Of a stretch of DNA of 64,000 bases, positions 34,282 through 44,555 are shown piece after piece (position 1 is the first letter of the stretch; the number at the start of each line of letters is the position of its first letter). Made by a program: the position numbers and the translations under genes. The stretch comes from CAYNEI01 sp964396185 (GTDB lineage Archaea > Thermoplasmatota > SW-10-69-26): positions 1 through 64,000 of the forward strand of contig CAYNEI010000009.1 of the NCBI GenBank assembly GCA_964396185.1. Direction: 5' to 3'. The notes below the pieces were generated by a model that made no database searches, was not told the DNA's origin, and saw nothing but the letters and a program-made list of their open reading frames with translations.

Positions 34282-34998
34282 TCAGACTGACCGCTGGTCA
34301 CCGACGCGGGTGGCTGGCACGCCGCTCCACTTGGTCCCTGGCGGGATGATGGTGTCCCTAGGGACCACCGAGCCAGCTCCGATCACGGCGCCGGCGCCGA
34401 TCTTGGCGCCAGGGAAGATGATGGCCGCCTCGCCGATGCTGGCGTTCTCGCCGATCTCGATGGGCGCGATGTACATGTCGTCGCCTTGGCCCATGTGCGC
34501 CATGATCACCGAGGAGCCCCCGATGGTGGCGTGGTCCCCGATGGTGAGCTGGTTGAGGTCGTAGACGTGGGTCGAGTTCATGATCACGCTGCGCCCGATG
34601 TCAGCACCCATGCCCCGGTAGAAGGCGACGTTGATCTGGGTGGCACGCGTCATCCAGAGGAAGAAGTACCGGGCCACCATCACGAGGAGATTGTAGACGA
34701 AGAACCGGGTCGTGGCCCAAGAGCGCAGAGGATGCGTGCCTGCTGGCACGGAGAGACGCGTGAGCACGCGAACGACCACGATGATGAGCAACAGGGATAG
34801 GCCCCAGACCAGGTAGCTTGCGAACGCCAGGGCGCCGAAGGCGGCTCCGAAGGCTACGACCGGGAGGCCGTCGAGCAAGGGCCACCACCAGGCCACGAAC
34901 GGCCACGCCAGGGCTGTGGCTCCTGCGAAAAGCAGGGCTCCGATGGTGTAGCCGACCAGCGCCGGCATGTGCATGAGGATCCGGACCTTCAGCGACAC
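34282..34998 (-). CDS. Membrane protein with left-handed beta-helix (acyl/acetyltransferase-like)
   Basis: The 238-residue protein has two to three N-terminal membrane segments (residues about 12-85) and a C-terminal hexapeptide-repeat helix. The latter has turns such as GRSVIMNSTHVYDLN, IGENASIGEAAIIFPGAKIGAGAVIGAGSVVP. The layout resembles the C-terminal part of the Pls/PosA-type proteins linked to nonribosomal peptide synthetases, or capsule acetyltransferases. GTG 34998 is about 28 bases from the TATA box at 35023, so it is probably leaderless. Confidence 0.75.
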   Translation of the reverse strand: MSLKVRILMHMPALVGYTIGALLFAGATALAWPFVAWWWPLLDGLPVVAFGAAFGALAFASYLVWGLSLLLIIVVVRVLTRLSVPAGTHPLRSWATTRFFVYNLLVMVARYFFLWMTRATQINVAFYRGMGADIGRSVIMNSTHVYDLNQLTIGDHATIGGSSVIMAHMGQGDDMYIAPIEIGENASIGEAAIIFPGAKIGAGAVIGAGSVVPRDTIIPPGTKWSGVPATRVGDQRSV

Positions 34999-35022
34999 GT
35001 GGACCGCCGTAGCCGGCAGATG

Positions 35023-35030
35023 GATAAAAA
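35023..35030. promoter_or_regulatory. Shared TATA box of two divergent leaderless genes
   Basis: GATAAAAA on the plus strand (TTTTTATC on minus) is 28 bases from both the minus-strand GTG 34998 and the plus-strand GTG 35055. Confidence 0.55.
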
Positions 35031-35054
35031 GGCGAGGCCCGTCATGCCCCGAGT

Positions 35055-35903
35055 GTGTCCCGCCTCGTCGACCTCCAGTCGCACTCCACCTACAGTGACG
35101 GTACCTGCACGCCTCGCGAGATCGTCGAGCTCGCAGCCCAGGCGGGTCTGGCCGCGGTGGCGCTAACAGACCACGATACCGTGGCAGGCGTGCCTGAGTT
35201 CATCGACGCCGGTTCAGAGCTCGGTGTCGAGACCCTGCCGGCCATCGAGCTCTCCGTGACCGCGGCACAGGCCCGCGTGGACATCCTGGGCTACCTGATC
35301 GATCCAGCCTCGCGACCCCTCACCGAGCTGATCCAGCAAGCCCGCGCCTATCGAGCTGAGCGGCTGCCGGAGATGCTCGAGGCCCTCGACGAGGCCGACG
35401 TTCCCCTCGAGCGCGAGGCCGTGGAGGCCATCGCGGGTGGCACGGCGATCGGGCGGCCGCACATCGCCCAAGCCCTGGTGGCAGCAGGGCACGCTGGTAG
35501 CGTGGGCGAAGCCTTCGACGAGCTCATCGGCCGTGGCCAACCGGGCTACGTGCCCAAGCGACGCCTCGACCCTGCCGAGGCCATCGAGGCGATCCACGCC
35601 GCTGGCGGGGTCGCCGTGCTCGCCCATCCATGTTTGATCCATCCCGCCCAACTGATGCCGGTGCTCGACGCGCTCACCCCTCGAGGCCTCGACGGTCTGG
35701 AGGTCTACTACAGCGCGCACGATGCTGAGCACGTGCGAGCGTTCACCCAGATCGCCGAGGCCCGCGGGCTCGTCAAGACCGGGGGCTCGGATTTCCACGG
35801 CGAGAACCGGCCGGAGATCCAGTTGGGCACCGGGCGTGGGGACCTGGCGGTGCCCTACGACTGCGTCGAGGCGCTCAAGCAGCGAGCCAAGCGCTACGCG
35901 TAG
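35055..35903 (+). CDS. PHP-domain phosphoesterase
   Basis: The 282-residue protein has the PHP metal signature throughout: VDLQSHSTYSDGT, LTDHDTVAG, PAIELSV, AVLAHPCLI and GGSDFHGE. These bind three metal ions in a TIM-like barrel. The size and motif set match the stand-alone nucleoside 3',5'-bisphosphate or 5'-3' oligonucleotide phosphatases (YciV/TrpH type). A PHP insert domain occupies about residues 95-160. GTG 35055 lies at leaderless distance from the shared TATA box. Confidence 0.9.
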   Translation: MSRLVDLQSHSTYSDGTCTPREIVELAAQAGLAAVALTDHDTVAGVPEFIDAGSELGVETLPAIELSVTAAQARVDILGYLIDPASRPLTELIQQARAYRAERLPEMLEALDEADVPLEREAVEAIAGGTAIGRPHIAQALVAAGHAGSVGEAFDELIGRGQPGYVPKRRLDPAEAIEAIHAAGGVAVLAHPCLIHPAQLMPVLDALTPRGLDGLEVYYSAHDAEHVRAFTQIAEARGLVKTGGSDFHGENRPEIQLGTGRGDLAVPYDCVEALKQRAKRYA

Positions 35904-35909
35904 CCCGGT

Positions 35910-36341
35910 TCACGGCCCGCCGACGGCTCCCGGGTCGTCGGGGAACTCCACCAGCTCAACCAGGGTCCCGAAGGTGCCCTTGGGGTGCAGGAAGGCGATG
36001 CGCGAGCCTTCGACCCCGCTTCGCGGCTCGGTGTCGACCAGCTCGAGCCCCTGGCCCTCGGCGTGATCCATGGCTACCTCCAGGTCGTGGACCTCGAAGG
36101 CGATGTGGTGCAGGCCCGGGCCTCGCTTGTCCAGGTGCTTGGCGATGGGTCCGGTTCCCTCCAGGGGGAGCAGGAGCTCGACCTTCGTCTCCCCGACATG
36201 GTAGATGAGCGTGCGCACACCCTGCTCCTCGACGACCTCGGTGACCGGTGGCTCGAAACCGAAGACCCCCTCGAGCACTGCGCGAGCCTCCTCGTCGTCC
36301 GGAACGGCGATGCCGATGTGGTCGATCCCTCGGACCTGCAT
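35910..36341 (-). CDS. mce: Methylmalonyl-CoA epimerase
   Basis: The 143-residue glyoxalase-fold enzyme interconverts (S)- and (R)-methylmalonyl-CoA. It starts with the canonical IDHIGIAVPD, has LHHIAFEVHDL in the second half and ends with TLVELVEF; these supply the His and Glu metal ligands. The mutase catalytic subunit is 2 kb away at 38348, so propionyl-CoA metabolism is present. Repeat element D lies upstream of its start. Confidence 0.93.
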   Translation of the reverse strand: MQVRGIDHIGIAVPDDEEARAVLEGVFGFEPPVTEVVEEQGVRTLIYHVGETKVELLLPLEGTGPIAKHLDKRGPGLHHIAFEVHDLEVAMDHAEGQGLELVDTEPRSGVEGSRIAFLHPKGTFGTLVELVEFPDDPGAVGGP

Positions 36342-36427
36342 GGTGCCTGCAAGGCCGCGGGCAAGAAGGGCCTTGCGGCTCGCCTCGGAACGATCACCAC
36401 GCCGAGCAAGCTCACCACACCGGAAAG

Positions 36428-36531
36428 CTCACCACAAGGGCACAAAGGACACAACGGGCCAGAAGGGGACGATCGAAGCGGTCCCCATGGTCCTCGGGAG
36501 ATGTTCGTGTCCGTTGTGACGTTGTGGTGAG
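36428..36531. repeat. Dispersed inverted-arm repeat, element D (CACAAGG/CACAACGG type)
   Basis: The left arm (36428-36458) is built of three 9-base units: ACCACAAGG, GCACAAAGG, ACACAACGG. The reversed right arm (36503-36531) gives ACCACAACG, TCACAACGG, ACACGAAC; 23 of 29 positions match. The loop is 44 bases. It is in the divergent gap between mce and the gene at 36598. Confidence 0.75.
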
Positions 36532-36597
36532 GGGGAGATGGTCAAGTTGCCGCGTGGGTGACCTTTATCAGGCTGAACGCATCAAGGAGACACGGCG

Positions 36598-36987
36598 GTG
36601 AGCACCATGGATCCCCCCGAGCACGATGAAGTCCTCCTCCGCGACGCAGTGGATGCGCTGCTGGGGATCGCATGGGAGCAAGCTCCCCCCGAGACGGCGC
36701 GTGCCCTTCGTGCCCAGCTCGACGAGCTCGGTCCCGAGGAGTGCGAGCAGCTGCTTACCGGCATGGTCGATACCGACACCTTGCGGGTCTTGATCGATGG
36801 AGCTGACGAAGCTGGGACCGAGCCCGAGCTCCCATCCTTCGAGGACGATCAGATGCTCAAGGTCGACGCGGCCCTGGAGCCTCTGGCCAAGCTCACCGCC
36901 GGACGAGCAGGTGCAGAGCGTGTGGGCCGGCTCACCCCGGGTAGGCGGGCGCACATCTTGTTCTCCTCCCTCGGGCGTCGCCCCTGA
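36598..36987 (+). CDS. Small acidic hypothetical protein
   Basis: This 129-residue soluble protein is helical and acidic, with an alternative ATG start at 36607 (MDPPEHDE). Segments such as EVLLRDAVDALLGIAWEQAP and TARALRAQLDELGPEECEQLL suggest a helical bundle. No motif or family is recognised. A TATA box (ACCTTTATCAGG, 36560-36571) lies about 32 bases upstream of GTG 36598. The downstream lipoprotein gene has its own promoter. Confidence 0.65.
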   Translation: MSTMDPPEHDEVLLRDAVDALLGIAWEQAPPETARALRAQLDELGPEECEQLLTGMVDTDTLRVLIDGADEAGTEPELPSFEDDQMLKVDAALEPLAKLTAGRAGAERVGRLTPGRRAHILFSSLGRRP

Positions 36988-37044
36988 GCAGCCTCACCCC
37001 TGAGCAGGGTCACCCTGATAAGCTGGCGCCTCCTGGTCTGCCCG

Positions 37045-38049
37045 ATGCGTTCGAGCGCGCTGCTCGCCTGCTGCCTCTTGCTGGCCGCCGGCTGTCTGGC
37101 CACCGAGGAGCCCAACAGCCGATCCCCAGGCTCACAGAGCGCGACAGAGCGCTTCGAGCTCCCGGAGACCCTCTACCTCGACGCAGACACCCGGCTGAGA
37201 GGCGATGCGCCCACGGACCAGGAGGCCGAGGGGGTCCCGGTGGGGAGCTTTTACACCGCTTGGGCTGAGGGCGCCGAGCAGCCCACGTGGACGGGGCCCG
37301 CGCTCTCGAGCCCAGCGAGGGTCACCAACGCGACCCTGACGTTCTACTACACGGCGGAGACCACGGTGGCGACCACCGGGCCCCAGGACCAGGGCTTCCC
37401 CGAGTTCGTGGTCTACTTGGGGACCGAGCAAGCCCCCATGGGCTGGGCCAGCCTCCAGGGCCCGGACGTTGTCCAGCAAGGCGACCAGGTGGAGATCACC
37501 GGAGAGCTGTCGCTGCCAGCCGGTGGCTTGGTCTACAGGACCGGGGATGCACCCGTGGTCAAGATCGCTCCGGTCCAAGCCCAGGGCGACGAGGGCTCCC
37601 GGCTGATCATCCTGGTCGACGGAGCCGAGGCCCCCAGCCGTGTGGACATGGACGTCGAGCCCGTCACGCTCCCAGGCTGGACGCCCGGCACCCCCATCCA
37701 GCACGACGGGACCTTGGCCGGAAGCGCGTATGCGACGGGCCCGCAGGAGGGCACGACGGCAGCCTCCTTCCCGGTGGATCTCCGGCCCGGGCACGCGGGC
37801 ATCATCGTGGACCTTGAGCGCGCCACGGGGGCGGGCATCGCGGACATCGACCTGGAGCTGATCGGCCCCGACGGGGTGGTGGTCGCCCGGAGCGTCACCC
37901 CTGAGGACGACGAAGGCTTGGCCCTCTTCGCGCCGAACGTTGAGGCCATCGGGCACGGGACCTGGACCCTGCGCGTGGTCAACTACGGCAACGTGGCGGT
38001 CCAGTTCGAGCTGACGGGGAACGTGCTGGACGAGCTGGCCGGCACGTAA
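37045..38049 (+). CDS. Secreted lipoprotein with C-terminal PPC-like beta domain
   Basis: The 334-residue protein has a lipobox (CLLLAAGC) and an extracellular beta-rich body. Residues 245-330 resemble bacterial pre-peptidase C-terminal (PPC) jelly-roll domains: GIADIDLELIGPDGVVVARS, then HGTWTLRVVNYGN. The N-terminal half is not recognised. The TATA element TGATAAGC (37016-37023) is 26 bases before ATG 37045, so the transcript is probably leaderless. Repeat element E starts 9 bases after the stop. Confidence 0.78.
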   Translation: MRSSALLACCLLLAAGCLATEEPNSRSPGSQSATERFELPETLYLDADTRLRGDAPTDQEAEGVPVGSFYTAWAEGAEQPTWTGPALSSPARVTNATLTFYYTAETTVATTGPQDQGFPEFVVYLGTEQAPMGWASLQGPDVVQQGDQVEITGELSLPAGGLVYRTGDAPVVKIAPVQAQGDEGSRLIILVDGAEAPSRVDMDVEPVTLPGWTPGTPIQHDGTLAGSAYATGPQEGTTAASFPVDLRPGHAGIIVDLERATGAGIADIDLELIGPDGVVVARSVTPEDDEGLALFAPNVEAIGHGTWTLRVVNYGNVAVQFELTGNVLDELAGT

Positions 38050-38057
38050 GACCCATC

Positions 38058-38336
38058 AACACGGAGGCACGGAGACACGGAGGGAACGGAGACAGGAGGA
38101 GGGTGTGGAAGGACGGGAAGGGGAGGGAGACTGGAGGAAGACCAAGAGATGAGTGGGCCGGCGTCGAGCTTCGGATGGACTGAGTTAGAATGAGTATGAC
38201 AGTTCCGGGGCCCCTATAGATCGCCTCTCTGCCGTCTGCCGCTCCGTTCGATGAAGGCCATCGTCTTTTGCGCGGACGCGCGCTCCTCTCGAATCTGGCG
38301 ATTTGGTCTCCGTTCGCTCCGTGTCTCCGCGTTGTA
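38058..38336. repeat. Dispersed inverted-arm repeat, element E (CACGGAG type)
   Basis: The left arm (38058-38095) is nearly identical to that of element C (33 of 36), and parts of the loop are also related (GTGGAAGGAC, AAGAGATG, CAGTTC). The reversed right arm (38306-38336) lacks one 8-base unit relative to the left. It fills the convergent gap between the lipoprotein gene and mutA. Confidence 0.78.
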
Positions 38337-38347
38337 TCCCTCACCGC

Positions 38348-39952
<1,605 letters not shown>

Positions 39953-40012
39953 CGGTGGGGCCAGTTGTCCCGATGGCTAAAGGCTTGCGGCCCGCAGCCA
40001 CGGGCGGCAAGA

Positions 40013-40033
40013 GCTCGCGCCTGTGGCGCGAGC
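40013..40033. other. Perfect 9-bp hairpin in the mutA upstream gap
   Basis: GCTCGCGCC-TGT-GGCGCGAGC lies between the divergent mutA and the gene at 40150, outside both predicted promoters. It could end readthrough transcription or be an operator. Confidence 0.4.
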
Positions 40034-40149
40034 AAGGCGCGATAGGTTCGTTCGGAGGGACGACGTTCGCCACCACTACGTAGCCAGCGCGTACTTCCGC
40101 CCTGGGCCCGAACGCCTGCTCATAAGCTGCCAGCCGATGGGCAACCTTG

Positions 40150-40542
40150 ATGTCCCCTGAACGCGAATCCGAGCTCATGGACCTGGACGATGTCGAACGC
40201 ATCTGCTGGTGGGGTGCCGGCATCTCCTGGGTCATCTTCTTCACCGCCTTGGCCGGCGAGGTGTTCGGCTGGTGGAACGACGCTGGTGAGATCGCCATCT
40301 CGGTCACTGGCGTGCTCGGTTCCTTGCTCGCTGTCATCGCGTTGCTCGTCGCAGCGACCAAGGGCCAGGTCCGCGCCGCCACGGAGGGCGTGACAGACAA
40401 CGGACGCCGTCTTGGGTTGATCCACCACCAGCTCATCGACGTCGGGGGCGATGTCGAACCCTTGCACGGGGATATGGGGACCCTGCATGACGACATGGGC
40501 GACGTCAAGGGCCTGCTCGTCGAGATCCGCGACCGGCTCTGA
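40150..40542 (+). CDS. Small membrane protein with soluble helical tail
   Basis: The 130-residue protein (ATG 40150 is preferred over TTG 40147) has two membrane helices near residues 17-38 and 47-69. A C-terminal helical part with a regular pattern follows (VGGDVEPLHGDMGTLHDDMGDVKGLLVE), probably a short coiled coil on the cytoplasmic side. The family is not recognised. A TATA element (CATAAGC, 40120-40126) lies 26 bases before the ATG, so the transcript is probably leaderless. Confidence 0.68.
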   Translation: MSPERESELMDLDDVERICWWGAGISWVIFFTALAGEVFGWWNDAGEIAISVTGVLGSLLAVIALLVAATKGQVRAATEGVTDNGRRLGLIHHQLIDVGGDVEPLHGDMGTLHDDMGDVKGLLVEIRDRL

Positions 40543-40649
40543 CCCAGCCTGCACTCCGCCGGCACGCCTGATCGCGGCGAAGCCGCGAACCCTTGGTGGG
40601 GGACGCACCACCCACAACACCTATCTCCTCCATCCGCTTGGTTGACCTC

Positions 40650-41393
40650 ATGCGAACCGTCTTGATCGCCCTGCTGCTCGCTGCCTCCGGCCTGGCCGGA
40701 TGCATCGGCGGGGAGGACCCGGCTCCAGAGCTCGGGAGCTACACGCCGGTGGACGCTCAGGCTGCTGGTGGGGGCGGCCACCAGCATGGAGGCAGCGGAG
40801 GCCTCGACCACGCCGCCCAGCTCGACCACTTCAACGCCAGCCACGCCATGACCTTCGAGGTCGACGAGACCCCCGTGGCCTTCAATCTCACTTGGGAGCT
40901 CGCCTCGGGTAACGCTACCCTGATGGTCTCGGATGACGCCGGAGCCACCGTGCTTGAGCGCGTGCTCACAGCACCCAATGGCTCCCTGCTCGAGGAGCTC
41001 GACGGTGAACCAGGCACCTGGACGATGAACGTGACCGGGACGGACGCCACGGGCTCGTTGGCCGCCAACGCTGGCGACCCTGCCCACTACGGTCTGCGCC
41101 AGGACGACCCCATCAGCCACGAGGAGACGTACACTGTAGGCACGGGGAGCCAGGACTGGAGCTGGACGAGCGCGGGCACGGCCCGGATCGACTTCCTCAT
41201 CCAGGGCGCGGCCGGCTCCGCGGCCATCCGCATCCTGGGCATGATGGGTGAGCCCATCGACACCGTGGAGCTCGACGGAGCAGGCATGGCCGAGGGCACC
41301 TACACCATCCAGGGTGCTCCAGGCCCCTGGGACGTGGCCATCCAGACCGACGGCTTCACGGGCACCATCGAGTTCAGCCTGGCCGGAGCGTGA
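40650..41393 (+). CDS. Secreted lipoprotein, beta-rich, unknown function
   Basis: The 247-residue protein has a lipobox (LLLAASGLAGC) followed by a His/Gly-rich linker (GGGGHQHGGSGG) and two similar beta domains. Each has alternating hydrophobic strands and a GTWTMNV or GPWDVAI motif, like PPC domains. The histidine-rich linker could bind metal. ATG 40650 is where the signal peptide begins. It ends 9 bases before the MidA gene, possibly cotranscribed. Confidence 0.72.
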   Translation: MRTVLIALLLAASGLAGCIGGEDPAPELGSYTPVDAQAAGGGGHQHGGSGGLDHAAQLDHFNASHAMTFEVDETPVAFNLTWELASGNATLMVSDDAGATVLERVLTAPNGSLLEELDGEPGTWTMNVTGTDATGSLAANAGDPAHYGLRQDDPISHEETYTVGTGSQDWSWTSAGTARIDFLIQGAAGSAAIRILGMMGEPIDTVELDGAGMAEGTYTIQGAPGPWDVAIQTDGFTGTIEFSLAGA

Positions 41394-41402
41394 ACCTCCC
41401 TC

Positions 41403-42503
41403 ATGGCCAAGCCAGCCCCGCTGGCGGATACGCTGCGCGCACGGATCCAGGCCGACGGGCCGCTGGCCTTCTCGGAGTGGATGGAGGCCTGCCTCTACCA
41501 CCACGAGCACGGCTACTACGCCCAGGCCACGTTCACCACGGGCCGCCAAGGGGACTTCGCCACTGCGCCCGACGCCGGGCCTCTTATGGGACGCACCCTG
41601 GCCCAGCTCGTGGAGACGTTCGCGCGCGAGCCCGGCCGGCTCATCGAGGTTGGCCCAGGCAGCGGCCGCTTGATGGGGGACATCCTGGACGCGCTATCGC
41701 CTGAGGCCCTGGACCACCTCGAGCTCGGCCTCGTCGAGCCCTTCGAACAGCGCCACGCGCCGCTCCACGCAGAGCTCGAAAGCCACCCCGTCGAGGCCCA
41801 AGTCCTCCAGAGCACCGACGAGCTCGACCCCGCGCGCACCCTCCTGCTCGCCAACGAGCTGCTCGACGCGCTGCCAACCGACATCGTCCGCCGAGACGCG
41901 CAGGGCTGGGAGCAACTGGCTGTGACCATGCAGGGGGACGGCTTCGCGGAGACCTGGCAGCCGGCCACCGATGCGGTTGCACGGTTCGCCGACGAGCACG
42001 CCAGCCAACTGCCGGACGGCCACCGGTACGAGGCCTCCCCGGCCATCGGCGAGATGCTCGCATCCATGGCCCGCGTCGTCGACCCGGGCTGCCTGGTGCT
42101 CTTCGATTACGGAGGCCGCTTCCGGGACATCTGGCCCCAGCGGGAGACCGGAACGCTGCGCGCCTTCCACGACCACCAGCACGTCGACCCCCTGAGCGCT
42201 CCTGGCCGGTGCGATCTCACCTTCGATGTGGACTTCACCATGGTCCAGCGGGAGGCCGCTCGCCTGGAGCTGGACACGGTCGCCTTCGGGCCTCAAGAGA
42301 ACCTTCTTGTCCACCTTGGCCTGGTGGACCAAGCGCGAGCCAGCGGCGAGATGCTGGCCATCAAGCAGCTCGTCGTGCCGGGGTCCTTCGCCGGACGGTT
42401 CCAAGCCCTCGTGCTGGATCGGGGCGCTCTGGCGAGCGAACTCGACCTCAAGGTGGACCTCCAGGACCCATCCATCTGGGAACGAGCGGGCGGCTTGTTC
42501 TGA
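41403..42503 (+). CDS. MidA/NDUFAF7-like SAM-dependent methyltransferase
   Basis: The 366-residue protein matches the DUF185/MidA family, known in mitochondria and bacteria as protein arginine methyltransferases for complex I assembly. Motifs are intact: FSEWMEACLYHHEHGYYAQ, GDFATAPDAGPLMG, the SAM site EVGPGSGRLMGDIL and LLANELLDALPTD. It is uncommon in archaea, so transfer from bacteria is plausible. No complex I gene is in the window. The neighbour upstream is a lipoprotein. Confidence 0.88.
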   Translation: MAKPAPLADTLRARIQADGPLAFSEWMEACLYHHEHGYYAQATFTTGRQGDFATAPDAGPLMGRTLAQLVETFAREPGRLIEVGPGSGRLMGDILDALSPEALDHLELGLVEPFEQRHAPLHAELESHPVEAQVLQSTDELDPARTLLLANELLDALPTDIVRRDAQGWEQLAVTMQGDGFAETWQPATDAVARFADEHASQLPDGHRYEASPAIGEMLASMARVVDPGCLVLFDYGGRFRDIWPQRETGTLRAFHDHQHVDPLSAPGRCDLTFDVDFTMVQREAARLELDTVAFGPQENLLVHLGLVDQARASGEMLAIKQLVVPGSFAGRFQALVLDRGALASELDLKVDLQDPSIWERAGGLF

Positions 42504-42668
42504 CCAGGATCGGATGCGTGGCCGGGTTCGCCGCGAGCCTCATGGGCTGGTCAAGCGTCCCGCGTAGGTCCACATTGCCGCTCACGTGACCGGGAACGAC
42601 TCCTCTCAGGAGTGGTTCGTCCCTTGCCCCTGTTAGCGTTAAGTAGGAGGAGGGGTTTGGACGGCCGA

Positions 42669-44549
42669 ATGCGACTCCTGCTCATCCACGCTGATCGCAT
42701 CCGCTTCCAGGCCAAGAAGGCCATCAAGCGTTTGGCTGAGGATCTGGAGTCCACGACCGGCGAGCAGGATGGGCTCGAGGAGACCCTGGTCGCCTTCTGC
42801 ACCATCGAGTCTGGCGACGAGGGGAACCCCGAGGGGATCATCGAGAACGCTGTGGCCACGATCCGTGACCACGCGGACCAGGTGAAGGTCGAGCGCGTCT
42901 TCGTCTACCCCTACGCGCACCTCTCTGACGACCTCGCCTCACCCAAGTTCGCCACGGACCTGACCATCCAGCTCACCGAGGCCCTGACCGATGCGGGCTT
43001 CGAGACCAAGCGCTCGCCGTTCGGCTGGTACAAGTCCTTCCAACTCGAGGCCAAGGGCCACCCCCTGGCCGAGCTCTCCCGCACCATCACGGCGGAGGGC
43101 GAGGGCAGCGAGCTCGAGGTCGAGGCCGGCACCGATGCCGAGTCGGCTGCGGTGGCCAAGGAGACCCAACTGGCCAAGGAGTGGAAGATCCTCACCACCG
43201 ACGGCGAGCTCGTTGATCCGGATGACTTCGATTTCACCGACCACGCGGACCTTGAAGCCCTCTACCAGCATGAGGCCCACGGCTCGCGCAAGGCCAAGGG
43301 CAAGCCTGCCCACGTGGAGCTCATGCAGGAGCTCGAGCTCGTGGACTACGAGCCCGGCGCGGATGCAGGCAACTTCCGCTGGTACCCGAAGGGTGCGCTG
43401 GTCAAGCGCCTCATCGAGGCCCACGTGAGCGAGATCGCAGGCGAGTTCGGTGGCATGCGGGTCGAGACGCCGATCATGTACGACTACGAGCACCCGGCGC
43501 TCAAGAAGTACCTCGACCGGTTCCCCGCCCGCCAGTACATCCTGAAGAGCGAGGACAAGGAGTACTTCCTCCGGTTCGCGGCCTGCTTCGGCCAGTACCT
43601 CATCGCCCACGACATGACCCTCTCCTACCGGCACCTGCCCGCCCGGCTCTACGAGCTAACCCACTACTCGTTCCGGCGCGAGCAGACCGGCGAGCTCAGC
43701 GGGCTGCGCCGGCTGAGAACGTTCACAATGCCGGACATGCACACCATCGTGCGCGACGTCGACCAAGCCAAGGAGGAGTTCCTGGCCCAGTACCGGGAGA
43801 GCGCCCGTTTCATGGCGGACCTGGACCTCCCATACTACCCAGCCCTTCGGTTCGTGCGCAGCTTCTACGAGGAGAACCAGGACCTGGCCGCCCAGCTCGT
43901 GGAGACCATCGGCAAGCCAGCCCTCGTCGAGCTCTGGGACGACCGGTTCTTCTACTTCGTCATGAAGTTCGAGTTCAACGTCGTGGACACCCAGGGCAAG
44001 GCCAGTGCCTTGTCCACCGTCCAGATCGACGTGGAGAACTGCGAGCGCTTCGACATCACGTACACGAACGAGGAGGGCCAGAAGGCCACGCCTCTGATCC
44101 TCCACGCCTCCTTCAGCGGCAGCGTGGACCGCGACGTCTACGCGCTCCTGGAGACCGCAGCCCGACGAGCTGGCGCGGGCGAGAAACCCTCGCTCCCGTA
44201 CTGGCTCTCACCGACCCAAGTACGGTTCATCCCCGTCTCGGACGATTTCGTACCCCACTGCCTCGAGCTCGCGGGAGAGCTCGACGCACGGGCCGATGTG
44301 GACGACCGGGACGAGACCGTGGGGCGGCGGATCCGGGATGCCGAGAAGGAGTGGGTTCCGATCATCATCGTCGTCGGCGACCGGGAGCTGGACAGTGGGG
44401 AATACCCTGTCCGCGCCCGCACCGGCGAGGAACGCGAGCTCGACCGCGAGGGCCTCCAGGCCCACGTGCGAGAGCTCCAAGGGGGGTTACCAACCGAGCC
44501 GCTACCGCTACCGGTGCGCGTCTCTGCACGACCGATCTTCAGAGGTTGA
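42669..44549 (+). CDS. thrS: Threonyl-tRNA synthetase, archaeal type
   Basis: The 626-residue class II enzyme charges tRNA-Thr. Its N-terminus is the archaeal D-aminoacyl-deacylase-like editing domain (MRLLLIHADRIRFQAKKAIK, residues 1-150), rather than the bacterial type. The catalytic core has motif 2 (YSFRREQTGELSGLRRLRTF) and the zinc residues around it; the anticodon domain ends the chain. ATG 42669 is set by the family start and is 26-28 bases from TATA GCGTTAAGTAGG (42637-42648), implying a leaderless start. Confidence 0.96.
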   Translation: MRLLLIHADRIRFQAKKAIKRLAEDLESTTGEQDGLEETLVAFCTIESGDEGNPEGIIENAVATIRDHADQVKVERVFVYPYAHLSDDLASPKFATDLTIQLTEALTDAGFETKRSPFGWYKSFQLEAKGHPLAELSRTITAEGEGSELEVEAGTDAESAAVAKETQLAKEWKILTTDGELVDPDDFDFTDHADLEALYQHEAHGSRKAKGKPAHVELMQELELVDYEPGADAGNFRWYPKGALVKRLIEAHVSEIAGEFGGMRVETPIMYDYEHPALKKYLDRFPARQYILKSEDKEYFLRFAACFGQYLIAHDMTLSYRHLPARLYELTHYSFRREQTGELSGLRRLRTFTMPDMHTIVRDVDQAKEEFLAQYRESARFMADLDLPYYPALRFVRSFYEENQDLAAQLVETIGKPALVELWDDRFFYFVMKFEFNVVDTQGKASALSTVQIDVENCERFDITYTNEEGQKATPLILHASFSGSVDRDVYALLETAARRAGAGEKPSLPYWLSPTQVRFIPVSDDFVPHCLELAGELDARADVDDRDETVGRRIRDAEKEWVPIIIVVGDRELDSGEYPVRARTGEERELDREGLQAHVRELQGGLPTEPLPLPVRVSARPIFRG

Positions 44550-44555
44550 GGAAAG

